From Anastrepha obliqua (lineage: Eukaryota > Arthropoda > Insecta > Diptera > Tephritidae), in assembly GCF_027943255.1 (NCBI RefSeq), contig NC_072892.1:26497792-26561791 (forward strand): a DNA stretch of 64,000 bases. The letters run 5' to 3'. The translations under genes and the position numbers were made by a program. Position 1 is the first letter of the stretch. Each line of letters begins with the position of its first letter. Positions 34,150 through 44,460 of the stretch are shown in pieces. Under the pieces are notes generated by a model. It was not told the origin of the DNA. It worked only from the letters and a program-made list of their open reading frames with translations, and did not search any database.

Positions 34150-36949
34150 TGCATTTACTACCATAAAATTGGTAAGAAACGAAAATAGCATATTCAACCT
34201 CTCACACTGGGAGCAGAAAACGTAGACCAGTGTTTAAACTAGACACTAAGCACAAGGAACTCGGAGTGGTTTGAATCAGACTTATTTTCGTATTTTTTTG
34301 TTTCTTAGTATCTGTGTGGCTTGTAAATACATTTACTTGATTTGACTCCATACTTCCAATGGCACTAAATCGCGTATTTTATCAAAGGGAAAACATTAAC
34401 AAGCAAGAAAGTGAAAAAAGCAACAACATATGTCAAAGTACCACAGCAAACAGAAAACCCCATATCAATATTTACATACATCTCAACCGTTTACTGTCGT
34501 CAGCCCGTCGCTGTCGCTGGCGCGCCGCCACCTCCAACACCACCACCAACTACAATCGAACTGAAGCGTGATTTATTGCGCGCGAGATGCAAATGCCGAG
34601 ATAAACTAATAAAAGTTAAGCTTGAAAATTTTTTAATTAGATACACCGTAATTAATTAGTAGACTAGCGGAGGCGAGTCGGATGGGGGGACGCAGCAGCA
34701 GAAAGCAGAGAAATAAAACAAAAGCGGCGGCCATATATACAAAAAAATATAACACAATTGGCATACAATAATTTAGTATTGTTGTTGTTTGAGTTCCTGC
34801 ACTTTGTGTGTGTGCTTCCGTAGTGGCTTGTTGTTGTTGCGCACAAAGCGGAAACCACGCCCACGTGAAGTTAAATGGAAGAGTATAGGAAATTTTCAAA
34901 GGCGCGCTCAACATGCGAAGGTGTAAAAGAGAACAGCGATTGTTGCTAAAGAATTCCCACAGAGAGCTTTTTTCACAAACGCCTAGGCACGCGTAAGCGT
35001 ATGTGTGCGTGTGCGAGCGAGCGACAAGAAGTGCGCTCTACAAACCACCAGCATAGCTTCCATAATTGGTGGATCGGTGCTAAACTCATGCGGGCTTACA
35101 TGAGCGGAATGAAGTGAGCAAAGAAACACGGCGGTGCTGTCGTTAACGCCTTCGCAACCGCACTGCAATATACTGCTTACTCGCTCACTCACTCGCTCAG
35201 TCGGTTGCTGCGTAACAGCGGCAACACAGCTCTCGCTTGTGGCTAAACGAGTAACTTTGCTGCAGCCACTTCCATTGAAACGCTTCCAAGGCATTCCAAC
35301 AGTCAACGGAAATGTTGGAAATTCAACAAAGTGACTCACTTCAACTGCTTTTTTGTCCTTCACACAAAAGCACATACACACACACGCACTCCCACTCGAA
35401 CACACCCACTCAAGTCGAGCTGCTGCCACTGGAAGCCACTTCCATTGCTCAATTGTGTTGGTTGTTATTGTTGTTGCTGTGGTTGCATACAGCTACGCGG
35501 TTTTTGGTTGCTTTTTGGCCAACAAACAGGACTGGTTTTTCCCAATTTCTCAGTTCTTGTTGGATTCTCAAAGAGTTCGTGTTGTTCGCCCGTTTTGCCA
35601 GTTCAGTTCGTTCGTTCGTTCGTTTGCTGGCGTTTCGCGGCGTATCGAGTTCGAGTTCCACCGAGTATTGTTGTTTGTGCCGCGTGCGCGCGTCTGAAAA
35701 ACGGCAGCCAGCATTCATTTGTTCCGCTATAAACTACTAAAAATCGGGCGTCAATAGCAGCGGCTCATCTTCCGTTCATATTGGCCTTTGTTGTTTGTAT
35801 GCAAAGGCAAGGTTGCTGCTTGCATTTTGGTGTCGTTGCAGCTGTAAGCAGCCCGGCTCAGCCGCTGTTGTCGTTTTGTTATTATTTTTGTTTGCGTGTT
35901 TTTTGCTTTTGTTGCGGTTGTCGTTCGTGTCCAATAACGCATTATTGCGTGTTGTTACATATTGCATTGTCATATGTTTCAATGTTTTTCAATTTTTTTG
36001 TGCGCTCGCAGTCGCTGCTTTGACACGCAATGAATTAGACGGTAAATAAGAAAAGAAAGGAGGCGAACTAAGAGAATTGCAGAAATGATTTATAAGAAAC
36101 AAAAAATAGCTGAAAAAAACGAAAACAAGAAAGAACTGATAATAAGTAGTGATAAGGAGTGATAAACAGGAAGAGAGTTGAGAAAACAAAAACAAAAATA
36201 TATATACACATACATATGGACGCACCTGCAGCTTAATGGCTTTATCGATGTCCTAATGCATGAAAATGGCCTCTCAATAAATTTGGTGCAAAAACGTGCA
36301 ACGCTTCTAAGCTGCTAAGTGTCGAGTGCGTTGCTAAACAAAAAGTGAAATTTGAAAGAAAACAATACAAAAATTATAAAAGTATATCTATAAATATGTA
36401 CACACATACCTACGTACAGGTGCAAGCAGAAAAAACTTGTGGCATTGAAGGAAAACAATTTTGCAAGACTTCAGAATACTCGCCAAGTTGTTAAAATAAT
36501 ATTGAGGACGAAATGGGTTGTAGAAATAAGTGGACGGAGTGAAGTGGCTTAACTGCCACTGATCGCAACTTTTTTTTAAATACTTTAAAATATTAAAATA
36601 GTCATTCGTCTTGCCAAAAATAGGAATTAGGAATTATATAGATTCAGCAGCATTTCATACATACAAACCACATACGAATATACGTACATACATTCTGCTG
36701 TTGTCTGAAGTAAACCCAACTCTGCCTTACAAAAGCGTGCAAAAAAAATCGTCTATGCGACATGTGATAATTTTCGTGATAACTTCCACAACTTTAAAAA
36801 ATCGTGTAAGACGCGAAAACTCTAAATATTTTCCCAAAAGAAGTAGTAAAGTATTAAAAAACAAAAACAATTAATTAAAAAAAAAAAACAATTTATTAAA
36901 AAGAAAATTAAATTAGTATGCGTGAAAATTTTATCCATAAGCACAAAAC
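34150..36949. other. Repeat-poor, leader-like host sequence
   Basis: About 2.8 kb without any transposon motif. It has CAA/GTT/CA tracts, a TTCG tetranucleotide run (35603-35623) preceded by TCAGT, and higher G+C between 34.9 and 35.8 kb. This is the texture of Drosophilid promoters and 5' leaders. The several long open frames on both strands here are low-complexity and mutually overlapping, so I do not call a protein. A distal promoter or leader exon of the downstream gene is possible. Confidence 0.35.
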
Positions 36950-37064
36950 ATAGAAAAATTCAAATTAAAATTAGGAATAAAAATCAATTTCGCAATTATT
37001 CATCGCTACTTGATAAAAAGCGTTCACTTTTGAAAGGACTCCAAAAATGCTATCATCAGTAGAT
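36950..37064 (+). repeat. Unknown dispersed repeat U1, copy 2 (left of mariner)
   Basis: TTAGGAATAAAAATCAATTT, CGCAATTATTCATCGCTACT and AATGCTATCATCAGTAGAT recur in the same order at 38311-38403, on the other side of the mariner, and inverted at 29.9 kb. Family unknown. Confidence 0.7.
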
Positions 37065-37074
37065 ATCTAATACA

Positions 37075-38300
37075 TGGACTGAAAGGTCCCGCGCCTAACA
37101 AAGAAAACTCGTTTTTTTGTGTTCAAAATTAGTTTTATTCATCAACGTAACTGCCATCAAGAACAACGCAATTATTCCAGCGTCGCTCTAACATTTCAAT
37201 ACCACTTTTGTAAAACGATTTATCTTTTGCCTTTAAAAATGCCTCAGCTTCAGCGTTAACCCCTTTATTCGAGCGAAAGTTCTTACATGCGAACGTTTTT
37301 CTTAGGTCTGCGAACAGCCAGTAATTCGTTGGTAGCCAAATCTGGCGAATTCGGTGGAAGTGGGAGCAATTCGAAGTTCAATTCACGTGGTTTTGCCATT
37401 GCTTTGATTGACTCGTGACACGTTGAGTTGTCTTAATTAAATAAAATTTTGTTTCTTTGCCATATACGGAAGTTTCTTTGCAATTTGTGTTTCCCTTCTC
37501 AAGATAGTCGACGAATATTAAACAACTCACATCCCAAAATAGCGATAACTTAACTTTAACAGCTGAATGTTGTGCTTTTGGGCGCTTTGGAGGAGATTCA
37601 CCAGTTGCTGCCCACTCAGATGGCGCTCGTTGTGATGAGTGATGGATCCAGTGAAGTGATGGATCCATGTTTCCTCCATTGTCACATATCGACGCGAAAA
37701 TTCCGGTTTGTTTGTTCTTGTTTTTGCTCAATAGTGAGCAGACGCGGCACCCACTTTTAACAGAGTTTTCTCATAGTCAAATGCTCATGTGATTTAAAGC
37801 CAACTGATTTTTTTGATACGACAGCTTTACGATGCCAGCTAAGTCACACAACTTCACTTTGCGATCATTCAAAATGATTTTGTGAATTTGTTTGATGTTT
37901 TCTGGTGTTACCGCCTCATTTGAACGACCACTGCGTTGTGCATCATCGGTGTCTCTATGACCACGAACTCCCTCTTTGAAGTCATCAAACCATCGTTTTA
38001 TTGTTGTTTCTAATGTAGCGGAGGCTCCATAACACTTTTCAAGTCATTAGCTTCCTTTAACGGCATTTTTTCCCGTCAAGAAACAGTGCAATATTAAAAC
38101 TCGAAATTCTTTTCGATCCATTGTTTTGAAAATGACAAAAGTAGCTTCACTCTTGGCACAATAACTCGCGAACTAATAAATAGAATATCATGAAATTTTA
38201 ACAACTGTCTTCTTAAGGTTAGTACTAACTGAAAAAGAGGTGAATGCAGTAAAATAAGTGTCATATATGTATTAGGCGCGGGACTTTTCAGCCTATGTAC
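37075..38300 (-). mobile_element. Mariner-like element, near full length but dead
   Basis: Ends GACTGAAAGGTCCCGCGCCT (left) and, inverted, GGCTGAAAAGTCCCGCGCCT (right) bound about 1.2 kb. The minus strand encodes a transposase starting at 38121: MDRKEFRVLILHCFLTGKNA, then a stop. TIKRWFDDFKEGVRGHRDTD, DAQRSGRSNEAVTPENIKQI and KIILNDRKVKLCDLAGIV make up the DNA-binding half. The second catalytic site reads DNSTCHESIKAMA, and 34 residues on the third reads PDLATNE, Asp to Glu. The first site lies in a deleted or scrambled part. Stops and frame changes occur throughout. Confidence 0.82.
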
Positions 38301-38310
38301 TCTAAAAATT

Positions 38311-38403
38311 AAATTTGAACTTAGAAATAAAAATCAGTTTTGCAACTTTTCATCGCTACTTTATAACAATCGGACTGTACCAAAAAGCTATCATAAGTAG
38401 ATG
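38311..38403 (+). repeat. Unknown dispersed repeat U1, copy 3 (right of mariner)
   Basis: Direct repeat of 36950-37064: AGAAATAAAAATCAGTTTTG, CATCGCTACTT and AAAAGCTATCATAAGTAGAT are in register with it. The two differ at many positions, far too many for a recent duplication. Confidence 0.7.
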
Positions 38404-38544
38404 CTTTTTTCGTTTTTTATACTATGTCGAATATGTCCAGCCCTTTTGTCGGACTTTAATCAAATTCTTAACGGCTTGAGTGGATTTTTTCGTTGTAACA
38501 GTCTGTTATGAGCGACTGTTTTTTACTTTTTCGAGTTGTTTATA

Positions 38545-39001
38545 CAAGGTGGCGCAAAATTAGTCTCCCTATCGAAAAAGTTATAAGTTTTGTAAATGTT
38601 GTAAATATTCGACACATGTGAGTCAGACAGCTGCAGTGTACAAAGTGGCGCAAAATTAATCACCCTATCGGGAATTCATAATTTTTGCAAAAGATGCCGT
38701 ATGTCAGCCATATTTGACACTTGTGAGTCAGACAACTGCTGTGTACAAAAGTGGCGCAAAATTAATCACCCTATCGGAAAATTTATAATTTTCGCACACG
38801 ACGTCGTAGGTCAATCATATTTAACAATTGTGAGCCAGACGGCTGCTGTGTACAAAGTGGCGCAAAATTAATCACCCTGTCGGAAAATTCATAATTTTTG
38901 CACACGACATCGTAGTTCAATCATTTCACTGAAAATTACTTTTTTATTCATTAAAAAAATTATTCGAAAACAAATGGGATGATTAATTTTGCGCCACCTT
39001 G
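38545..39001 (+). mobile_element. CAAGGTGGCGC MITE with four tandem left ends
   Basis: TA (38543-38544 and 39002-39003) flanks a 457-bp element. CAAGGTGGCGCAAAATTAGT at 38545 starts the first unit. Units begin again at 38641, 38746 and 38853, with periods of 96, 105 and 107. Each reads in order CAAA(A)GTGGCGCAAAATTAA, ATCACCCTATCGG, TATAATTTT, GTGAGTCAGACAGCTGC and GTGTACAAA. The fourth unit passes into the unique part, and a single right end closes it (ATTAATTTTGCGCCACCTTG, 38982-39001). It has no coding capacity. Confidence 0.87.
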
Positions 39002-39009
39002 TACAATAC

Positions 39010-39606
39010 TTGTTATCCAGCTATACGCAACCCAAAGACTACCTTGAAGTTTTAATGCACATTCAGATTTGGAAAAGTTTTTAAATTTAAATTAAAGGCA
39101 ATCCTTTTTGTTTTGAGATTCGTGCAAGAACGAAAATTCCGTGTAAAAATATGTATGTATGTGTTCTGTGTTATTTCAAAATCGTGTAAAAAAGACAGTG
39201 TAAAAAGAGAGTTGGGTGTAATGCCGACATCTGTGAACTGGTGACGAAAAGTAGTGAAAAGGATTTTTTTCGTTAATTTCGAATAAATTTCAATTGTGTG
39301 AACTTGGCAGTGAACTTTCTGATATCGGCAAAAATAGCAGCTGCCATCATAACGCAGGGCGAGTGATCGTTTATTTGTAAAAATGCGAGTATACATTCAA
39401 TACCTGATTAAATAATACAAGGCGTGCTGAGTAAGCAGCTTTCTCGTTCGCTCTTGACAATAAGGGAGCCACAGGACACTGCGTTAGGTTAGGTGAGGTC
39501 GGACTTGGCTGATCCTGTAGATCGCACATAGACCAGAAATTGATCCATAGTTTGTATGGAAAGATGAAGAACTTAATATTTTGTCTTTAATAAAATAAAA
39601 AATTAT
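39010..39606. other. Unassigned, with a TTAGG-like LINE tail at its right
   Basis: Nothing is recognised at 39010-39480. TTAGGTTAGG at 39485-39494 followed by GATCGCACATAGACCAG may be the tail and 3' untranslated part of a LINE reading leftwards, as at 49.8 kb. Confidence 0.4.
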
Positions 39607-39690
39607 TAATTGGCGCGTACATTTCTGTCAGCTGTTTGGCCGAGCTCCTTCTCCTACATGTGGCATACGTCTTGATGTTCTTCTACAAAT
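39607..39690 (-). repeat. tRNA-derived SINE, copy 4 (3' tail)
   Basis: AATTGGCGCGTAC, TTTGGCCGAGCTCC and ACGTCTTGATGTTCTTC on the plus strand are the 3' end of the SINE in inverse orientation. It runs straight into a LINE C-terminus at 39690. Confidence 0.7.
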
Positions 39691-40375
39691 GTCTTTGGCT
39701 TCAATACACAGTTCAGATAATTAAAGAAGGCTGCTAATGTTTTGATTTGCCCGCTTTCTAAAGTTGAAAATGATGCAGAACCTAAGCGGTTTATTCCTGT
39801 TTTGCAAAGTGCAGGGCAGAGGTAGAGTACGTGTTCTGGAGTTCTTCTCGCATTGACTTCATTACACATTGTGCGTGTATCATTTGGCACTAGCTTCATT
39901 TTGCGCACACGATGCGCGTTCACGATGGAGTGAGACGGTGTCCCGTCATTACAAGTTTACACTATTTCCTGCGAGCAGATAAAATTTTTTCCACGATTTT
40001 CACGCTCCTGCATGAGCTGGCGTTTTCCCATCTCGAATTCGCTTCTTGAATCATTGCTGCATTTAAAGTATATCCAGTCGTTGTTTCCAGGCAGATTTAC
40101 GCCTGCTTTGGCTCGTATATCCTTTTTCACGTTTTCTTCAATTCCCTTGTGTTTGGAATGCTGGCTTGTTTTTCCTGTTCCTAGCTCACCCATCCTGTTC
40201 CTGTGCATTGTCGTACGCAATGTGAGCTTGTCATTACAGTGGCTATTGCTTTGATGGCTGCTTGGTTGTCAATGCAGAAGTTTCTTTGAGAGTTTGGAGG
40301 AGTTTTCTGTATGCCTAAATTTTCTGTTTCTGTTGCTGCGCAGATCTCAGCTTGGAACGCACTGCACTATACATA
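39690..40375 (-). mobile_element. LINE RNase H and C-terminal fragment
   Basis: Minus strand, right to left: SAFQAEICAATETENLGIQK (RNase H Glu), NFCIDNQAAIKAIATV (Asp), then MGELGTGKTSQHSKHKGIEE (altered last catalytic block). GVNLPGNNDWIYFKCSND follows, and the C-terminal MNAHRVRKMKLVPNDTRTMC with EVNARRTPEHVLYLCPALCK (cysteine/histidine cluster). It is frame-shifted at about 39940. Its right edge at about 40375 coincides with the broken end of a Tc1 relic. Confidence 0.76.
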
Positions 40376-40938
40376 CATAGTGGCACATTTTCAATGGAGT
40401 TGGAGTCTGGGGACTGGGAAGGTCAATCCAATACTGTGACGCCAGTTTCTTGTTTTGCTGTTTCGCAATGTTTTTTTCTGGGAGCAGGTTTTGATGATGT
40501 GGGACGGTAGGATATGTTGGCCTCCTTCAATCGACGTTCGATGGTGTTGATACTCACATCTATTCCCTTTTTAGCAAGAACTGATCCTGCTTGGCGTAGT
40601 CACAAAGAAAGAGTCCTGCTTAAAAAGTTGGACGATCATTTTATCCTGCTTTTTTGTCGTCACTCGCTTCAAGCCGCGCCTTATACCGCAAATTCTATGT
40701 ACATCACAACAAACTTTTTTGATTTTTTAATCACTTTTGCAGCCGCGGCCCAAGATAATTTCGGCCTTTTCGAATGCGTGCAAAAAATGCCGCCTCAAAA
40801 CGCTTCGCGTACTTCTTACTCATTTTTGTTTGGTTGCGTTTACGGAGCAAAAAACTATTACGCAGCAAAAAACAGAACGAAATATTATATATCTTGAAGT
40901 TGCAAGAAATAACTGGTTTTTTTCTTCTGACACAGACT
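40376..40938 (-). pseudogene. Tc1-like (S-type) relic, internally deleted, copy A
   Basis: The minus strand from 40937 begins with the end TAGTCTGTGTCAGAAGAAA, then MSKKYAKRFEAAF (start of the transposase reading). AGSVLAKKGIDVSINTIERR and LKEANISYRPTSSKPAPRKK follow, the second helix-turn-helix. It then jumps to TVLDWPSQSPDSNSIENV, the third catalytic site with its Asp. The first two catalytic sites are deleted. The same internal join is seen in copy B at 53.4 kb. The 3' end is cut off by the LINE at 40375. Confidence 0.8.
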
Positions 40939-41445
40939 ATATTTTGTTCTGTGCCGCTGTAGAAGTGGTGCGCATTGCACCCTTTATCCACAGCTCTGAA
41001 ACTCTTTTTACTTTATCTAATTCCCACTTAGACATTGGGTGGCTAACTCTATAAATTTTGAACAAAAGAGGATGAAAAGTGAAATTTGTAGAAAAAGCAT
41101 TTCGTTTTTAAAATGGTATGCTTATGAGCAACTACTCTCTCAGGGGTTGGTATCGGTATATCCAGGACCAAAATGACATGGAATGCATGCTGGCATACCA
41201 CTTAAATCAGAACACCATACAGTTTTTTTTTGGGCAATGCGTGCGATAGGTAGACCTTTCGACAATCCGAGACCGATTAATTTCAAATATTCCATAGATT
41301 ACGGAAGTGCTTACTAGGTTGCTTTAAAAAACCATAGGTTATCAAGAAGAGTACATTTAGAAATATCCAATTAATCACATTCCGTAACACCACAAGTTTT
41401 GCTGCTCATCGTAGCGTACAAACTGATGAAATCGAGTGGCTTTGC
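40939..41445. other. Unassigned AT-rich sequence
   Basis: No recognisable motif. Confidence 0.4.
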
Positions 41446-41940
41446 TTAAGGGGTTAGGGTAGTCATAGGCGCAAAAAAATGATGATTTTCATTAATTTTT
41501 TTTGCAAGTCAGTTGCTTTATTTTACAAAAAAAAAAGTTAATAATTGTGAAAGTTATCGCTGTTTGTGTGGAGTCCGTTTCTTCAGAAGTCCCTTGCAGT
41601 GATCATCAGAAGTCCTTGGAGATTCAGCTAAAATCAATCGGACAAGCGAAATTAATTTTATTAATAGATAATTTTGTACCTGATCGAAGTGTTTTTTTTC
41701 TAAATCAACAAGGCCGCCATCTTCAAGAAATATTTTTCAGATTTTCGAGAAAAAAAACTGACAATTAATTGTTGTTCCGGAGCGCCCGAGCACCCTTTGT
41801 TAATTGTTGCATAACTCGAATAGTATGTGTCAGATTCACTTCAAATTTTCACACAATATTTTTAAGATATTATACCTACTTTAAAAAAATGCAACAACTT
41901 CCAATTTTTTTTTAAATTCTGATTACGCCTAACCCCTTGA
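41446..41940. mobile_element. TTAA-flanked MITE A (487 bp)
   Basis: Left TTAA (41446-41449) followed by GGGGTTAGGGTAGTCA. The right end, inverted, is GGGGTTAGGCGTAATCA, followed by TTGA (41937-41940), one change from TTAA. A TTAA target and inverted ends are the mark of piggyBac-type elements, though this end sequence is not one I know. The inside is AT-rich. An 88-codon open frame at 41502-41768 has no motif of any transposase. Confidence 0.75.
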
Positions 41941-42264
41941 GTTAGTCGTACACATCAATGGAGATTGCAAAGCTTTATTTCTGATGATGAGGTAATTTCG
42001 TAGGAATTCACGTTTTGCAATGAGCCAGTATTTAACAAAGACCTAAAATAGGGAGAAGAGTTAGATAGTCTTCACGAGTACATGATAGAACAAATTGCAG
42101 GCTTCCTTATAAGAAAGCTGGGATTGACAGCACGTGAATGCCAGCGCTTTTTCCGTTTTCAAGAAGCTTTTTCCGAGAGAATGTATGAATTAATTAAAAA
42201 TTTACACAAATAAATTTAAAATAAAAAAAATTGTTAAAAAGGTCATCTTAATATAATATTAAAT

Positions 42265-42530
42265 TTAAATAAGTACAGGTAATTTGTCAAGCAGTTCGGG
42301 GTGGCCCATTGCCTCCTCCATAATACGTCTCCATTCTTCTCGCCAGTACGCTTTCGCTCTATGTTGTGAGATTTTCATCTTTCGTATATCGACTTTTACG
42401 TCTTGCAACCATCGTCTCCTTGGCCGGCCTCTCCATTTTGCTCCTTCAGGGTTTACTTCAAATACTTTTTTGGTCACTCTTTCGCTGCTCATTCTTAAGC
42501 ATATTGCCATATTTGTGCCGATTTATAAAA
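42265..42530 (-). mobile_element. LINE ORF2 C-terminal fragment
   Basis: RMSSERVTKKVFEVNPEGAK, WRGRPRRRWLQDVKVDIRKM and YWREEWRRIMEEAMGHPELL match the basic GRPRxRWLxDV...W...AxAHP tail after the RT in RTE-like and related LINEs. Only this C-terminus remains. Just beyond it (42530-42547) the minus strand carries CTCAAGGTGGCGCAATATTT, which resembles but does not match the MITE terminus. Confidence 0.68.
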
Positions 42531-42965
42531 TATTGCGCCACCTTGAGCTATTTCTTTTATTTCTGAATGCAGTATTAAATGAAATAAAAGCGTTGATAGT
42601 GAGTGACCGTGCCTCGCGCCGGATCCCATTTCGAATTCGTCAGATATGTAAGTTAGTAATGTAAGAATAATCGCACTTTGTTTTCATTTAAGTAAAAAAC
42701 ACCTTTTTGCCATAATTTTTAACAAAAAGTTTTTAACTTTTGCCACTTTCTTCATCCTTTCTAAATGCAACCTTTTGCGAGGGTTTGTCAAAATTCGAAT
42801 GTCACAAGCGAGCAAACCTTTAATACTTATTAATTAATTATCAAATGTAGCTTGTTTTGTACTTTTTTTTATTTTCTTCGCATTTTTTAAAATTTACCGA
42901 CTGATATTCATGACGTACAGAAGTTCCAAATGACAAAATCGATTAAACACTACATATATTCAGTT
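42531..42965. other. Unassigned AT-rich sequence
   Basis: Nothing recognised. Confidence 0.4.
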
Positions 42966-42968
42966 TTC

Positions 42969-43125
42969 GGCCGCCGTAGCCGAATGGGTTGGTGCGTGAT
43001 TACCATTCGGAATTCACAGAGAGATCGTTGGCTCGAATCTCGGTGAAAGCAAAATCCATAAAAACATTTTTTTAATAGCGGTCGCCCGGTATTTCTGCCA
43101 TGAAAAAGCTCCTCATAAAAATACA
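42969..43125 (+). repeat. tRNA-derived SINE, copy 5 with intact tRNA-like head
   Basis: GCCGCCGTAGCCGAATGGGT starts the head. The polymerase III A box TAGCCGAATGG is at 42977-42987 and the B box GGCTCGAATCT at 43030-43040. The layout, with a long variable region (ATTCACAGAGAGATCG) before the B box, is that of a class II tRNA, best matching tRNA-Ser. The body TAGCGGTCGCCC and CCATGAAAAAGCTCCTCAT follows with an internal deletion, then a TA-rich tail. Confidence 0.85.
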
Positions 43126-43224
43126 TATATACATATAATACATATTTTTTTTTTATTCAGTTTTCAAATAACGCAACTTTTAAAATAAGAAAGAAGAAGC
43201 AATACTCTTCAAATAATTATCATT

Positions 43225-43605
43225 TTGTTGCAACATCCTCCTTACCAACTTGTTTAACGGTTATTTACAGCATGACTATATCCAGTCTATGTAGTTCAGG
43301 AACCTTATTAGGTTGTTGACGTCTAAGCCAGACAGTTGTACGAGACTCTCGAGATTCTGTGATTTGCACAGGGCTTCCTTCCATATGGTAGGGTATTCAC
43401 AAAGGAAAGAGAAAATCGCTTCCTTTTTCTCTGGTTATAACCAGACAGTGACAGTGTGTGTTGTGTTGTTGTTGTGCTGTGTTGTGAGGGATGCCCATTT
43501 TGACTTCTTGTTCCTCGATAGACTGCCGGGAGTGTGCAGGCATCCCTTCGTTTCATATTCGCCGGTATTGACTTTTGTTTGGGCAAAAATTGATTCCAAC
43601 CTGAA
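43225..43605 (-). mobile_element. LINE 3' fragment (same family as 50.5-52.1 kb)
   Basis: Plus-strand wording such as CCAACTTGTTTAACGG, ACTATATCCAGTCT, GGAACCTTATTAGGTTGTT and GTCTAAGCCAGA matches 50520-50620 nearly base for base. TTGTGAGGGATGCCCATTTTG matches 50745-50765. It is therefore the C-terminal coding and 3' untranslated end of the same LINE. It carries an extra TGTGTTGTTGTTGTGCTGTG expansion (43457-43480), and its 5' side is lost. Confidence 0.82.
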
Positions 43606-43957
43606 TTCAGCAAAATTAAAAAAAAAAAAAATTAATACAAATTTTTTTAAAATTTTTAAAAGAATTTTATTATCTTATTCATATCGTACTCAAATTTATT
43701 CTGGAAAATCAATTTATTTTTTCAACAACGATACAAAATTTCCAAACTCATTTATTTTTTCTTGAAGCCAGTGCTTCTGCTCATATTTCCAAGTACTTAG
43801 GAGCATTTGAATTAATCATTTTACAGTGACCGGGAATCCTTAAATACCCTCTCTTTTAATTCTAAAACGTCCTGATTTTTGCTTTTTCCAACCTTGAAAA
43901 AGAAAATGATTTTTGCTTGCTTATACTTGGCTTGGCTATATTACAGTAACTAAGACT
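43606..43957. other. Unassigned AT-rich sequence
   Basis: Nothing recognised apart from A/T runs. Confidence 0.4.
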
Positions 43958-44116
43958 TTTTCATGGCAGGAATACACTCGGAGGTTTGCCATTGCCTGCT
44001 TAGGGGCGACCGCTATTAGAAAAAACTTTTTCTTCATTTTGATGCTTCACGGAGATGCGAGCCCTGGCCCTTCCGCATAGTAGTCACGCACCAACCCACT
44101 CGGCTACGGCGGCTGA
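43958..44116 (-). repeat. tRNA-derived SINE, copy 6 (head and part of body)
   Basis: On the plus strand CATGGCAGGAATACACTCGG, AGGTTTGCCATTGCCTGC, GGGGCGACCGCTATTAGAAA and CAACCCACTCGGCTACGGCG appear in order. The minus strand is therefore tRNA head, linker and body. It lacks the 3' tail. Confidence 0.8.
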
Positions 44117-44279
44117 AAAAACAATACTTGATGAATTTTTCAGGCCAAGAAGTAAACGATAATAGTCGTACTTTCCATTGTTTACACTAAAAGTTGTTTT
44201 TTGTATATCTTTTCCCTGTAAGTTTATCTAATGAAAACCAAATTTTAATTCCAGTGTTGTAAATAATTGTGATATACCT

Positions 44280-44460
44280 AAATTATTTATTTTTATTAAG
44301 CCAATGAATATAATAGATTCGTATAGGCTGAGTGGACATATTTTAAGGTTAATAGGCAAAAACAAAAAAAAGTACAATTAAACTATTTATAATAAACATT
44401 CAAAGATTTTAATAGGTGACCTTTTGAAAATGAAAAATAAATCTCAGCAAATTTAGAGAT
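44280..44460 (+). repeat. Unknown dispersed repeat U2, copy 1
   Basis: TTATTAAGCCAATGAATATA, AGTGGACATATTTTAAG, TATTTATAATAAACATT and GGTGACCTTTTGAAAATGAA run in order. The inverse order and strand are found at 52383-52562, just after a Tc1 C-terminus, so this may be the 3' end of a Tc1-like element. It carries no coding sequence itself. Confidence 0.68.

Noticed and set aside
35312..36049. Several overlapping open frames on both strands
   Set aside because: They overlap one another in all frames, are rich in Cys, Phe, Val or Asn from GTT/CAA tracts, and show no domain. More likely noncoding leader or regulatory DNA.
39052..39396. 114-codon minus-strand open frame
   Set aside because: No motif, biased AT-rich codons, and no support from its neighbours. 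I could not link it to any transposon or host family.
42969..43060. A functional tRNA-Ser gene
   Set aside because: The arms do not close into a proper acceptor stem, and the sequence continues into the shared SINE body found at seven other places.
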